Assembly (NCBI RefSeq): GCF_016458825.1
Contig: NZ_CP066744.1
Span: 1,237,868-1,301,867, forward strand
Source: Miniphocaeibacter halophilus
Lineage (GTDB): Bacteria; Bacillota; Clostridia; Tissierellales; Peptoniphilaceae
Length of the DNA: 64,000 bases
Direction: 5' to 3'
Shown: piece after piece, positions 39,565 through 48,869 of the stretch
Position numbering within the stretch: position 1 is the first letter of the stretch
How the letters are laid out: each line of letters opens with the position of its first letter
Position numbers and translations under genes: made by a program
Notes under the pieces: model-generated
Told to the model about the DNA's origin: nothing
The model's database searches: none
What the model saw: only the letters and a program-made list of their open reading frames with translations

Positions 39565-39701
39565 TTAACGATTTAGAGTTTGTTCCACAATAGTGTTTTT
39601 ATAATTTCTATTGTTGATAACTTATTTTTTGTGTGCCTATTTTTAGATATTTAATTGTCTGCGTAATTTATCTTTTTTACTTGACTTCATATAGTTAGTC
39701 T

Positions 39702-39936
39702 ATAGGAATTTATTAGAATTTTCTAAATTATAGTTATTATATCATAGATGGAAATATTGAAATGTAAGATTTTAATTTAACATATTTATAATCGGGATGA
39801 TCTAAGAAAAGAAACAATATTAAAATTGAAAGATGTATTAATTAGGTGTTCAATTTTTTTCGAGATTTTTAGTAAAAAAAATGTAATTTTCTAGATATAT
39901 TATATTTAATATAATTAACTTAGTGAGGGGAAATAA
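39702..39936. other. Right flank of the IS and leader of the PTS regulator
   Basis: No gene is seen. On the minus strand TGATATAAT (39744-39736) is an extended -10 that may have been the promoter of the membrane protein at 36603-38195 before the insertion. Confidence 0.4.
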
Positions 39937-41832
39937 ATGAAAAATAGACAACGGTATATTTTATTTGAGATTTTAGATGGTAAAACTATTAATTTAATAG
40001 AAATATCAAAAAAATTAAAAGTTTCAGCCAGAACAATCAGAAATGATATTGTCGATTTAAATAATTTTTTTGAAAGAAATGGTTATCATAATTTAATCTT
40101 ATTGAAAAATAGTAAAATATTTTTTAATAAAAACTACTTAAACAATAATAGAATTTTATCTATTTTTGATAATAGAACTATGTCAAAATATGATCCTAAG
40201 AGCAGAAAATTAGATATATTATATGAATTATTAATTGAAGAAAATACCGTTAGCTATAATAAATTGTCCGAAAAGTATTACGTATCCAAAAGTTCCATAT
40301 TTAATGATTTATCAGAAATTAAAAAGATTATAGTAAAAGCGAAATTGAAATTATATTCAGATAATAGAGGTACACTTATTGTTGGAAATGAAATGGACAA
40401 ACAGCAATTAATAAGAGAAATAATTATAGAGCAACTGCTAGATAGAAATAAATTTAAATTTAATACAACAAATAGTAGATTTTTGGATTGGATTAACATT
40501 AGTTGGATTAATGAAATAAGGTATGATCTAAAGAATATTCTCAAAAAGAAGAATTTAATAGTTTCAAATTTTTATATAGGTATTGTAGCAATATCACTAT
40601 ATACATTAATTAAACGAAGCGAAGAAGGGAAAAAAATTAAAAACTTAAAAAACAAAACTTTAATATCCAATAAAGTTGAAGGTATGGAAATATATCCTTT
40701 TACTTATGAAATACTTTTTAGATTAAAAAATAAATTAAATCATGATTTTACAATAGATGAAATTTATTTTATAAATAATATTTTTATGGGATTAGGAATA
40801 AATGGACTGAACAGTCTAGAGTTTTTTAATGAGGATTTTGAAAGAAATATAAAAGATTTAGTTATTAGTGTAGAAAGAAGTTTGGGAATAATTTTAAGCA
40901 ATGATCTAAAATTACTTAATGATTTAAAAAATCATCTTCATCAAATGCTATTTAGACTTCAGTCAAATATTAGAGTTGATAATCCATTACTTGATGAATT
41001 AAAGGAAAAGTATTCTATTATTTACGCAATAGTGTGGTTATCATTGAATGATTTTATATCAGGTTATAATGTTGAAATTACAGAAGATGAAATATCATTT
41101 ATAATGCTCCATTTTCAAGCTGCTATTGAGCGTAAAAAAGAATCTATAAAGGTTTTGTTCATTTGTCCAAATGGGGTAGGAACAAGTTCGTTAATTAGTT
41201 CTCAAATAAAAAGAATTCTACCATCTATTAATATCTATGAAATTATTTCTCTTGAAGAAGTGGAAAATTATAATTTAAATTCAATAGATTTTATAGTAAG
41301 TACAGTAAATATAAAATTTGAAAATATACCAACTATAATCGTATCACCAGTTATTTCAAAAGAAGAATTAAAAAAAATAACAGATTGTTATATAGATATT
41401 ATTTATGATTCTAAACCAGAAACAAATGAAAGTAAATTGTATTTATCTAATTTAACAATTAAAGTTTTTGAAAAGCGATTTGATAATAAAGAAAAAGCAA
41501 TTTTATATTTATGTGATAAAGCTAAGGATAATCTATTAGTAAATAATGAATATACTAGTACTGTAATAAATAGAGAAAAACTAGGAACTACTTATTTAAA
41601 AAATAAAATAGCGTTACCTCATGGTGATCCTAAAAAAATCATTAACAGCTTTATTTATATTTTAAAAATGAAAGATTGTATAAATTGGAATAATGAACAG
41701 GTAGATATGCTTATTCTTTTAGGAATATCTGATAAAGATATAAATAAAACTGAAAAAATTCTGGAATTTATTATAGAAAATATTGACGATAAAAAAGTAT
41801 TATTGAGCAAGTTGGAGGAAATAAATGGATAA
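39937..41832 (+). CDS. BglG/MtlR-type PTS-regulated transcriptional regulator
   Basis: A 631-residue multidomain regulator. Two N-terminal HTH units (residues ~1-60 and ~95-150), PRD domain(s) with conserved His up to ~residue 400, a EIIB-like domain with a Cys in VLFICPNGVGTSS, and a C-terminal EIIA domain with the phospho-His in IALPHGDP. Such proteins are controlled by phosphorylation from the PTS and activate the nearby operon. It overlaps the EIIA gene by 8 bp, so it is transcribed with the operon. GTGAGGGG precedes the ATG. Confidence 0.88.
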   Translation: MKNRQRYILFEILDGKTINLIEISKKLKVSARTIRNDIVDLNNFFERNGYHNLILLKNSKIFFNKNYLNNNRILSIFDNRTMSKYDPKSRKLDILYELLIEENTVSYNKLSEKYYVSKSSIFNDLSEIKKIIVKAKLKLYSDNRGTLIVGNEMDKQQLIREIIIEQLLDRNKFKFNTTNSRFLDWINISWINEIRYDLKNILKKKNLIVSNFYIGIVAISLYTLIKRSEEGKKIKNLKNKTLISNKVEGMEIYPFTYEILFRLKNKLNHDFTIDEIYFINNIFMGLGINGLNSLEFFNEDFERNIKDLVISVERSLGIILSNDLKLLNDLKNHLHQMLFRLQSNIRVDNPLLDELKEKYSIIYAIVWLSLNDFISGYNVEITEDEISFIMLHFQAAIERKKESIKVLFICPNGVGTSSLISSQIKRILPSINIYEIISLEEVENYNLNSIDFIVSTVNIKFENIPTIIVSPVISKEELKKITDCYIDIIYDSKPETNESKLYLSNLTIKVFEKRFDNKEKAILYLCDKAKDNLLVNNEYTSTVINREKLGTTYLKNKIALPHGDPKKIINSFIYILKMKDCINWNNEQVDMLILLGISDKDINKTEKILEFIIENIDDKKVLLSKLEEING

Positions 41833-42265
41833 TAAATTATATGAAATTTTTAATGAAAAAAATGTAATTATAGAAAACAAGGATATGACATGGCAAGAAG
41901 CTGTAAAAATAGCTAGCGAACCATTGTTAAAAGAAGGGAAAATCACTGATGTTTATGTAGAAAATATGATGAAAAATGTTGAAGTTAATGGACCATATAT
42001 GGTGTTAACGGATTATTTTGCATTAATGCATGCAAAAGCAGGAGAAGGTGTCAATGAAGTTTCTATGAGTCTGTTAGTAAATAATAAAAACATAGACTTA
42101 GAAGGAAAACCGGTACGTATATTTATGGTTTTGGCATCTGTTGATAAATCAAGTCATTTAGAGTATTTACAAAAAATATCTGAAATATTATTGGATGAGG
42201 ATAATTTTAACACCATTCTTCATGGAGAAAAAGAAAAAATATTACAAATATTAAAAAATAATTAA
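41825..42265 (+). CDS. PTS EIIA component (ascorbate/Ula type)
   Basis: A 146-residue EIIA of the mannitol/ascorbate fold. The phosphoacceptor is His69 in Y-F-A-L-M-H-A-K; the usual A-x-P-H is A-L-M-H here. The domain ends with the HLEYLQKISEILLDEDN block typical of the family. It overlaps the regulator gene by 8 bp and passes phosphate to the EIIB encoded next. Confidence 0.85.
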   Translation: MDNKLYEIFNEKNVIIENKDMTWQEAVKIASEPLLKEGKITDVYVENMMKNVEVNGPYMVLTDYFALMHAKAGEGVNEVSMSLLVNNKNIDLEGKPVRIFMVLASVDKSSHLEYLQKISEILLDEDNFNTILHGEKEKILQILKNN

Positions 42266-42277
42266 AGGAGGGATTAA

Positions 42278-42562
42278 ATGAAAGTTTTAGCAGTTTGTGG
42301 ATTCGGAGTTGGAAGTTCAATGGTATTGAAAATGGCATTGGATAAAGTGGCAAAAGATTTAGGCATAAAGGTTGAAGTTGAAAATACTGATTTATCTACA
42401 GCAAAAGCAACAGAAGCAGATGCATATTTTACAAGCGCAGAATTGGTTTCTGAATTAGAAAACTCAGTAAAAAATCCTGTTTATCCTATTCATAAATTTA
42501 TGGATAAAAATGAGGTAAAAGAACAATTCGAAAAATATTTAGCTACATTAAAGGAGGAGTAG
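42278..42562 (+). CDS. PTS EIIB component (Ula type)
   Basis: A 94-residue EIIB. The phosphocysteine is Cys7 in AVCGFGVGSSMVLKM, as in UlaB/SgaB. AAAGGAGG precedes the ATG. It sits between EIIA and EIIC with 1 bp to the latter, so the three are one transporter. Confidence 0.88.
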   Translation: MKVLAVCGFGVGSSMVLKMALDKVAKDLGIKVEVENTDLSTAKATEADAYFTSAELVSELENSVKNPVYPIHKFMDKNEVKEQFEKYLATLKEE

Positions 42563-42563
42563 T

Positions 42564-43808
42564 ATGCAATTTATTACAAATAATATTTTAAGAAATCCGC
42601 CGGTATTATTGGGTTTAATTGCAATGATTGGTTTAATAATTCAAAGAAAATCATTTGCAGAAACAATAAAGGGAACTCTTATGGCGGCATTTGGAATGGT
42701 TGTTTTAAATGAGGGAGTTGGAATGCTTTCAGGCGTAATAGCACCAATTAATACGGCATTTCAAACTACCTTAGGAATAACAACAGCTGAAGGATTAAAT
42801 GATGTAACGTTTACTAAGTCATTTGGTGGAACTGTAGGAATGGCAATGTTTGTAGGATTAATAATCCATTTATTAATTGCAAGATTTACTCCTGTTAAAA
42901 CAGTTTTCTTAACAGGTCATATGATATGGTGGTTTCCGTTTATATTCGTGGCAGCAGGAGTAGAGGGAGGATTAACAGGGGGAATATTAATAGCATTTGG
43001 TGCAATTTGTTCTGCTCTTTATTGGTCTTTTATGCCGTGGATAATGAGAAAATATGTTTGGGATGCAACAGAAGATGACTCGTTTTTAATAGGACATCCT
43101 ACAGGAATGTTAAGTTTGGTTTCAGGTTTTGTAGCAAAAAGAGTTGGAAATAAGAAAAAATCTACAGAGGATTTAAAAGTACCTGAAAAATTATCTTTTT
43201 TTAGAGAAATTTCAGTAACAGGAGCATTAGTAATTTTTATAATGTACTTAGTAGTTGGATTGATAATACCTGCTTTAATAGAAGAGGGTGCTAGTACTGT
43301 AATGACATCAATAAATAGTGGGCTTATATTTGGAGCAGGATTATTGGTTATGCTTTATGGTGTGAGACTATTAATCAATCAAATAGTACCAGCTTTTCAA
43401 GGAATATCTGAAAAACTTATTCCAAATGCTAAACCTGCATTTGACTGTCCAATACTTTTTAACTACAAGCCAAATGCGGTAATAATTGGATTTTTAGTAG
43501 CAATGATCACTTCAACAATATTAATAGTAATTGCAAATACATTTAATGTTTTTGGAATTATGCTAGTGCCTTTAGTAATTACATCATTTTTTGAATGTGG
43601 AGCTGCTGCAGTTATTGGAGAAGGTCAAGGAGGTTTAAGAGGTTCAATTATAGGAACTATAGTAGCATCTGTAGTAATGGTTGCATTAGTTGGGTTTTCA
43701 GCAGTTATATATAGTAATACAATTCAAAGCTGGATATTAATATTTGGAGGTAATGATTTTTCATTATTCGGAATAATAGCTAAATTTATTGCTAGTATAT
43801 TTGGATAG
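42564..43808 (+). CDS. PTS EIIC component (UlaA family)
   Basis: A 414-residue permease of the UlaA/SgaT family with about eleven membrane helices. ILRNPPVLLGLIAMIGLI at the start, GHMIWWFPFIFVAAG, FDCPILFNYKPNAVIIGF and FFECGAAAVIGEGQGGLRG are family blocks. Ascorbate is the known substrate of UlaA, but the operon lacks ascorbate-degrading genes, so another sugar is possible. AAGGAGGAG precedes the ATG. Confidence 0.87.
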   Translation: MQFITNNILRNPPVLLGLIAMIGLIIQRKSFAETIKGTLMAAFGMVVLNEGVGMLSGVIAPINTAFQTTLGITTAEGLNDVTFTKSFGGTVGMAMFVGLIIHLLIARFTPVKTVFLTGHMIWWFPFIFVAAGVEGGLTGGILIAFGAICSALYWSFMPWIMRKYVWDATEDDSFLIGHPTGMLSLVSGFVAKRVGNKKKSTEDLKVPEKLSFFREISVTGALVIFIMYLVVGLIIPALIEEGASTVMTSINSGLIFGAGLLVMLYGVRLLINQIVPAFQGISEKLIPNAKPAFDCPILFNYKPNAVIIGFLVAMITSTILIVIANTFNVFGIMLVPLVITSFFECGAAAVIGEGQGGLRGSIIGTIVASVVMVALVGFSAVIYSNTIQSWILIFGGNDFSLFGIIAKFIASIFG

Positions 43809-43818
43809 AGGAGTGAGT

Positions 43819-44556
43819 ATGTATCAATATTTCGATAAAATAATAGAAAAATTAAAAATTGTAGAAAAAGAAGAAAAATATAAAATAGAAGGGACCATTG
43901 ATCTGCTGGTAGAAGCAATTGAAAAAAAACAATCCATATATATATTTGGAGCAAGTCATGCCGGAATACTAACACAAGAAATGTATTACAGGGCTGGTGG
44001 ATTAATGGTTATAAACCCTATTTTTGGACGGGAAATAATGTTAGACACGGAACCTATAACACTAACAAGTCAAATGGAACGTTTAGAAGGCTATGGTGAA
44101 AATTTAGGTAAAACAGTTGATTTTAAAGAAAATGATGTATTAATACTTCATTCAGTATCTGGAAGAAATTCTGTAATATTAGATTTAGGACTGTATGCAA
44201 AGAAAAAAGGCGTAAAAATTATTGCTTTAACAAATTTGGAATATTCTAAATCTGTAGAATCTCGTCACAGTTCAAGAAAAAAATTATATGAATTAGCAGA
44301 TATAACTATAGATAATCATGGTGATATAGGTGATGCAATGTGTGAAATTGAAGGTTTAGAACAAAAGGTTGGGCCATCATCCACTGTAGTAGGAGCTACA
44401 ATTCTTAACACGATAGTATCAGAAGTATGTAAAAAACTTATAGAAAATGGTAAAGTACATCCACCTATATACTATAGTGCAAATTTAGATGGTGGTGATG
44501 AATTAAACAAGAAACTTAAAGACGAATTTAAAGAATTAATACATTACAGATATTAA
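43819..44556 (+). CDS. UPF0309-like SIS domain protein
   Basis: A 245-residue SIS protein resembling UPF0309. It has the phosphosugar-binding motifs IYIFGASHAGILTQE, LILHSVSGRNSV and a C-terminal KVGPSSTVVGATI, with a lengthy GGLMVINPIFGRE loop. The start at 43819 follows GAGGAG; an in-frame start 30 bp earlier lies inside the EIIC gene. As last gene of the PTS operon it probably isomerises or hydrolyses the phosphosugar taken up. The actual sugar is unknown. Confidence 0.82.
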   Translation: MYQYFDKIIEKLKIVEKEEKYKIEGTIDLLVEAIEKKQSIYIFGASHAGILTQEMYYRAGGLMVINPIFGREIMLDTEPITLTSQMERLEGYGENLGKTVDFKENDVLILHSVSGRNSVILDLGLYAKKKGVKIIALTNLEYSKSVESRHSSRKKLYELADITIDNHGDIGDAMCEIEGLEQKVGPSSTVVGATILNTIVSEVCKKLIENGKVHPPIYYSANLDGGDELNKKLKDEFKELIHYRY

Positions 44557-44569
44557 TCAAACATACTAT

Positions 44570-44618
44570 AAAACCTCCTCTATTCAGTATTTATTCTAAA
44601 ATAGAAGGAGGTTTTAGT
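44570..44618. terminator. Bidirectional terminator
   Basis: AAAACCTCCTCTATT pairs with AATAGAAGGAGGTTTT (one bulge) between convergent operons. Confidence 0.8.
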
Positions 44619-44630
44619 ATTAAAACAAGA

Positions 44631-45377
44631 TTAATTATTATTTTCTTCAAATAAATCCAACAACTTAGTAGTTAGCTCGCCAAATAAGGGGTCATTTCTT
44701 TCCCTTTCTCTAGGTATGGTTATTGGTATTTCCTTATAAATCTTTCCAGGTTTGGATTTCATAAAATATACCTTATCAGCCAAGTAAACCGCTTCGTCAA
44801 CACTGTGGGTAACAAAAATAATTGTAATTTTTTGTTTTTCCCATATACGTAGCAATTCTTTTTGTAAAACTATTCTTGTATAGGCGTCTAAAGCACCAAA
44901 AGGTTCGTCCATTAGAAGAACATCCGGCTTGTTTGCCAAGGCTCTGGCAATGGCAACTCTTTGCTGCATACCACCTGACAATTCATAGGGATAAACATTT
45001 CCAAAATCGGACATATTTATTAATTCAAGATATTCTTTAGCTATTTTCATACGTTCATTTTTACTTTTTCCTGAAAATTTTGGACCAAGAGCTATATTTT
45101 CCAACACATTTAGCCAGGGCATTAAAGAATAGTTTTGAAATACCATTCCAATTTCTTTTTTTGCCCCTGTAATTGGCTTGTCTTTATACATAATAGTTCC
45201 TGAAGTAGGGCTTTCCAGACCGGCTATCATCCTAAGAATTGTAGATTTTCCACAACCGGAAGGACCTAACAAACATATAAATTCAGATTCATTTATAGTT
45301 AAATTAACATTTTCCAAAGCAGTAAATTTATTTTTAGAAAAAGTTTTCTTAATATTATTTAATTTTAAATATTCCAT
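44631..45377 (-). CDS. SsuB/TauB-like ABC transporter ATPase
   Basis: A 248-residue ATPase with Walker A (GPSGCGKST), signature (LSGGMQQRVAIARAL), Walker B (VLLMDEPFGALD) and H loop (VTHSVDEA). Family members import sulfonates, taurine, nitrate or thiamine precursors. It forms an operon with the permease 8 bp upstream and the binding protein before it. AGGAG precedes the ATG. Confidence 0.88.
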   Translation of the reverse strand: MEYLKLNNIKKTFSKNKFTALENVNLTINESEFICLLGPSGCGKSTILRMIAGLESPTSGTIMYKDKPITGAKKEIGMVFQNYSLMPWLNVLENIALGPKFSGKSKNERMKIAKEYLELINMSDFGNVYPYELSGGMQQRVAIARALANKPDVLLMDEPFGALDAYTRIVLQKELLRIWEKQKITIIFVTHSVDEAVYLADKVYFMKSKPGKIYKEIPITIPRERERNDPLFGELTTKLLDLFEENNN

Positions 45378-45385
45378 AAAAGCTC

Positions 45386-46222
45386 CTATTTTACTTTACT
45401 TTCCCAGGAAAAATACCTTTGGCCAATAAATTTAAAAATTCCATCTAATAAGGCACCAACTAAACCTATACATATAATTCCGGTAATTACTAAATCAATT
45501 CTAGCTAGTTCATAGGCGTGGGTTATTAAATATCCTACACCGGAAACACTTCCCGGCAACATTTCTGCACCGACTAAACAACCCCAAGCAGTAGCTAATC
45601 CCATTCTTAGTCCATTTAGTATAGTTGGAGAAGATGCAGGTAAAAGAATATTTAAAAATATATCCTTATTATTTGCCCCTAGAACCTTAGCTGATTCTAT
45701 TAGGGTTTTTTGCACATTTCTAACTCCAAAAATTACATTTCCAATAACAGGGAAAAATGAACCTAAAGCAATAAGAAAGATCATTGAAATTTTATAGTTA
45801 TCCCAAAGAACAAATTGTTCACCATATTTTAGACCAAAAACAGTTGCAATACTACTAACTCCAAACCAACCTAAAATTAAGGGTTGCCATGCTAAAGGAG
45901 GAATTGGTTTAAATAGATTTATAAAACTTTCAAATAAAGCACTCATAGTTTTAAAATATCCAATTAATAGACCTAAGGGAATAGCAACTAATACTCCTAA
46001 GCCGTAGCCTAGTAAAACCCTTACAAGACTAAAACCAATATTTCTTGGTAAAGACCCTAATCCTATAAAATTATCAAAAGCATGGGTAAAGTTATATAGG
46101 ATGTCACTAACAGGTGGTAAAATTGAATCATTATTGATTATTTTTGCTAAAATACTCCACACTATTAATAAAATTATTGGTACAATAATTGGATATATCC
46201 ATTTTTCAATATTTTTACGCAA
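45386..46222 (-). CDS. SsuC-like ABC transporter permease
   Basis: A 278-residue permease with about six membrane helices. The EAA loop is ESAKVLGANNKDIFLNILLPASSP. The start is a TTG at 46222, 8 bp after AAAGGAGG. It pairs with the ATPase downstream and the lipoprotein upstream; the substrate remains unclear. Confidence 0.87.
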   Translation of the reverse strand: MRKNIEKWIYPIIVPIILLIVWSILAKIINNDSILPPVSDILYNFTHAFDNFIGLGSLPRNIGFSLVRVLLGYGLGVLVAIPLGLLIGYFKTMSALFESFINLFKPIPPLAWQPLILGWFGVSSIATVFGLKYGEQFVLWDNYKISMIFLIALGSFFPVIGNVIFGVRNVQKTLIESAKVLGANNKDIFLNILLPASSPTILNGLRMGLATAWGCLVGAEMLPGSVSGVGYLITHAYELARIDLVITGIICIGLVGALLDGIFKFIGQRYFSWESKVK

Positions 46223-46250
46223 GTATGTAACCTCCTTTTATTTTCTCAAT

Positions 46251-47398
46251 TTAATTAGACCTTACTTTATTAATAGGATCTAATTTAAAAATATCTTTTT
46301 CTGCCTCTTCAAAAGTATTATCCTTTAAACGTCCTTCGAATTTGCCCATATCCTTCATAGCATCATAGTATATATTCATACCTGCTAAAAATCTTTCAGT
46401 TGGTTCAGTTGAATATTTAATTAGAGATTTAGGTAAAATGTCCTTTTCAACACCAATAGTGTCAGCAAGTAATTCCCCACTTTTCTCTTGATTATTATTT
46501 GCATAATCACAAGTGTAATTAGTTACAGTTAATAAGGCGTCAAAAACTTCCGGGTATTGCTCTAACATTTCATTTCTTACAGCAAAAACACAGCAAGGGA
46601 AATTTTCCCATTTACCTTCCGGTAGATCATTTAAAGTAGCTATTATTTTTCCGACATTGGTATTTTCTGCATTCTGTGGATGAGGAGCAGGTCCTGCCCA
46701 AATTTCAACTTGGCCACTTGAAAGAGAAGGAACTAAATTTTGTACACCTTTTAAGTCAACAAGTAGAACATCTGCATCAACATCGCCAGGATCTTCAGTT
46801 ACCTTTAGGCCGGCATCCTTCATAGAGTATTCTAAAACAACTCTAGGACTACTAATAGCAGAATGATAACCTGCTTTAATAGGTTGTTGGGAATTTTTGC
46901 ATATTCAACAAATTCTTCAAAGGTATTATAAGATGCATCTTTTGTAGCAGCTATAGCAACGCCGTCTGACTGAATAGGACAAAGAATAGAGATTTCCGTT
47001 CCTGTGTCATAGGCAGTTAACATTGCTGTACTTGAAGTGTAGCCAACATCTAAATGCTTTTGGCCCATTAAAGTTGCAACTTCTGAGCCACCTTTAGTTA
47101 CTACTTGATTTAAAATAGCAATGGTTTCTCCCTTTACCTGTAACTCTCCTTGAGATTCTGAAACCGGATTAATTCTTATTTCTTCATCTTCAAATAATTC
47201 AGGCGAAATAAAAGGTAGGTACATAATTCCCGTATGCATTTCATTTCCCCAAGAAATACTAATAGTAGGTACATCTTCTGATTTTTTAGCTTGAACTTCT
47301 GTCTTAGAAACATCTGTAGTAGAATTGTTATTTCCCTTACATGAAACTAAAGACAAAGTCATTATAAAAATCATTATTAAACTAAGTGTTTTTTTCAC
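46251..47398 (-). pseudogene. SsuA/NMT1-like binding lipoprotein, frameshifted
   Basis: The solute-binding lipoprotein of this ABC system is split in two frames. The N-terminal part starts at a GTG (47398) after GGAGG, has a signal with lipobox L-V-S-C and reaches VEYAK; the rest lies in the other frame from NSQQPIKAGYHS to the end at 46251. The break is a run of five A on the coding strand (T5 at 46894-46898); a sixth A would restore the frame. Aside from this the gene looks normal, so recent decay or sequencing error is likely. Without it the ABC transporter would lack its receptor. Confidence 0.82.
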
Positions 47399-47619
47399 AA
47401 ATATCCTCCAATAAAATAAATTAGACATTAAAATAAATAATTTCCTGGATTATAAATTTATAATCAAGAAAATTATTTAACAAATTAATATCACATAACA
47501 ATATATATATAAAATTAATAAAAGTCAAATAAAATAAATAAATTTAATTAAATTAATAAGATACCTCAAAGCATGTCTTATTTGTAAGAAAAGAAAATTA
47601 GTTTATAAGATATAATAAA

Positions 47620-48069
47620 GTATAAGAAAATAATAGCAACACTTTTTGCTTCATCAAAAATACAAATACTTTATGAAAATGGTAGTGAAAAGCCTACAAG
47701 GGCAGAAGAAAAGAAAGGCTCTTTAGAAAAAAAAGAAGAAAACAAAGAATTAGAAGATAAGCAAGAAAAATTTATAAAGCAGTATGAAATAGTCTCTAAA
47801 TTTTTAGAAGAAAAGGGAGAAAAACCAAGAAAACCATTAAATTTTGCCTATAATGCAAAAGGACAATTATTCACCATTGTATACAGGAGTGAATTTGAAA
47901 TAAAAACACTAATTTATAATGAAAGTTTTTCTGAAGATAATTACTTAGGATTTATATACTATAAAGAATTAAAAAATATTAAAGGAGTAGAAAAAAGGAA
48001 ATATTAGGCTTTTATAAATTAAAAGAAAGAACGGAAGTAATAACCGATGAAAAAAGAACAAGATGGTAA
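47620..48069 (+). pseudogene. Decayed gene fragment, unknown function
   Basis: An open frame from 47620 to 48007 lacks an ATG, GTG or TTG start and a ribosome binding site. Its N-terminal part (I-R-K-I-I-A-T-L-F-A) resembles the start of an exported protein whose start codon was lost, followed by a Glu/Lys-rich stretch. After a run of six A (47991-47996) the frame breaks; adding one A continues to a stop at 48069 (LGFYKLKERTEVITDEKR). I do not recognise the family. The region 47429-47619 shows nothing else. Confidence 0.55.
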
Positions 48070-48087
48070 AAAAAGAAGGAGAGTAAA

Positions 48088-48540
48088 ATGAATAATCTTG
48101 TAATACTGTATGCATCAATTCACCACAAAAACACAGAAAAGCTGTTAAAAGAAATAGTAAAAAACAAACCCGTAGATCTAATTGACCTCTTACATGAAAA
48201 GAATATCGAGCTGTCTAAGTACCAAGTAGTAGGTTTTGCTTCAGGAATATATTATTCAAAACTTCATAAATCAATATATAAGTACATAGAAGAAAATAAA
48301 AACATTCCTAAAAAATCCTTTGTAATTTATACAGCCGGTATGGCAAGTAAAAAAACTGTAGAGAATTTTATAAACTATCTTGAAGAAAGGGGCTTTGAAA
48401 TACTAGGAGCCTATAATTGTAAAGGCTACGATACATACGGTCCATTTAAAATAATCGGAGGAGTTGCAAAAGGCCATCCAAATGAAAAAGATGTGGAAAA
48501 AGGGAAAGAGTTTTTAGATGAAATTGTAAATATGATTTAA
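48088..48540 (+). CDS. Flavodoxin domain protein
   Basis: A 150-residue protein with a flavodoxin-like fold. The phosphate-binding start is LVILYASIHHKNTEKLLKEI, with GFASGIYYSKLHKS and FVIYTAGMASKKT near the FMN site. It probably binds FMN and transfers electrons; partners are not clear. AAGGAGAG precedes the ATG. It follows the decayed gene directly. Confidence 0.8.
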   Translation: MNNLVILYASIHHKNTEKLLKEIVKNKPVDLIDLLHEKNIELSKYQVVGFASGIYYSKLHKSIYKYIEENKNIPKKSFVIYTAGMASKKTVENFINYLEERGFEILGAYNCKGYDTYGPFKIIGGVAKGHPNEKDVEKGKEFLDEIVNMI

Positions 48541-48869
48541 AAGACAGCGAAATATTGTGAATCTATAGGCACGGATAAAAAATAATATAATAATTATTTG
48601 AGATTTTAAGATATAATATTAATAAATAGTTTTACTAGTTTATTAGTCAAATCATAAGATTGTATTTTTTAAAAATTTTAATGATATTCATAGATGCTTA
48701 CTATTTTATTGTGAATAAGCTATATATAATATATGTTCAAATAAACGTTTTTAATGCGTGTTTTTATTATTTATATATAAACTTTAAAAATTTGAATTAA
48801 AAGAAGAATAAAGGATGAACAACAAAAGATAAATAGATTAGCATATTTAATAATGTAAAGGAGATAATA
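48541..48869. other. A+T-rich intergenic region before the DUF262 pair
   Basis: No gene or clear hairpin is seen. A perfect TATAAT occurs at 48725-48730 but without a matching -35; it may be part of the promoter of the DUF262 genes. Confidence 0.3.

Larger units (their letters stand above)
38226..39701 (+). mobile_element. IS110 family insertion sequence
   Basis: About 1.48 kb with one transposase gene, preceded by a structured non-coding region as in IS110. The borders are inferred: TAGTCAA-CT-ATAG on the left (38219-38231) and TAGT-CT-ATAGG on the right (39696-39706) share a possible CT core dinucleotide at 38226-38227 and 39700-39701. Terminal inverted repeats are not evident, as usual for IS110. 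Joining the flanks gives TAGTCAA-CT-ATAGG as the empty site. Confidence 0.6.

Noticed and set aside
39565-39701. Second bridge-like RNA in the right end of the IS
   Set aside because: No comparable pair of large-loop hairpins was found downstream of the transposase; the upstream region fits the IS110 arrangement better.
42564-43808. Assigned ascorbate transporter
   Set aside because: The UlaA family is clear, but ascorbate catabolic genes are missing, so the substrate was left open.
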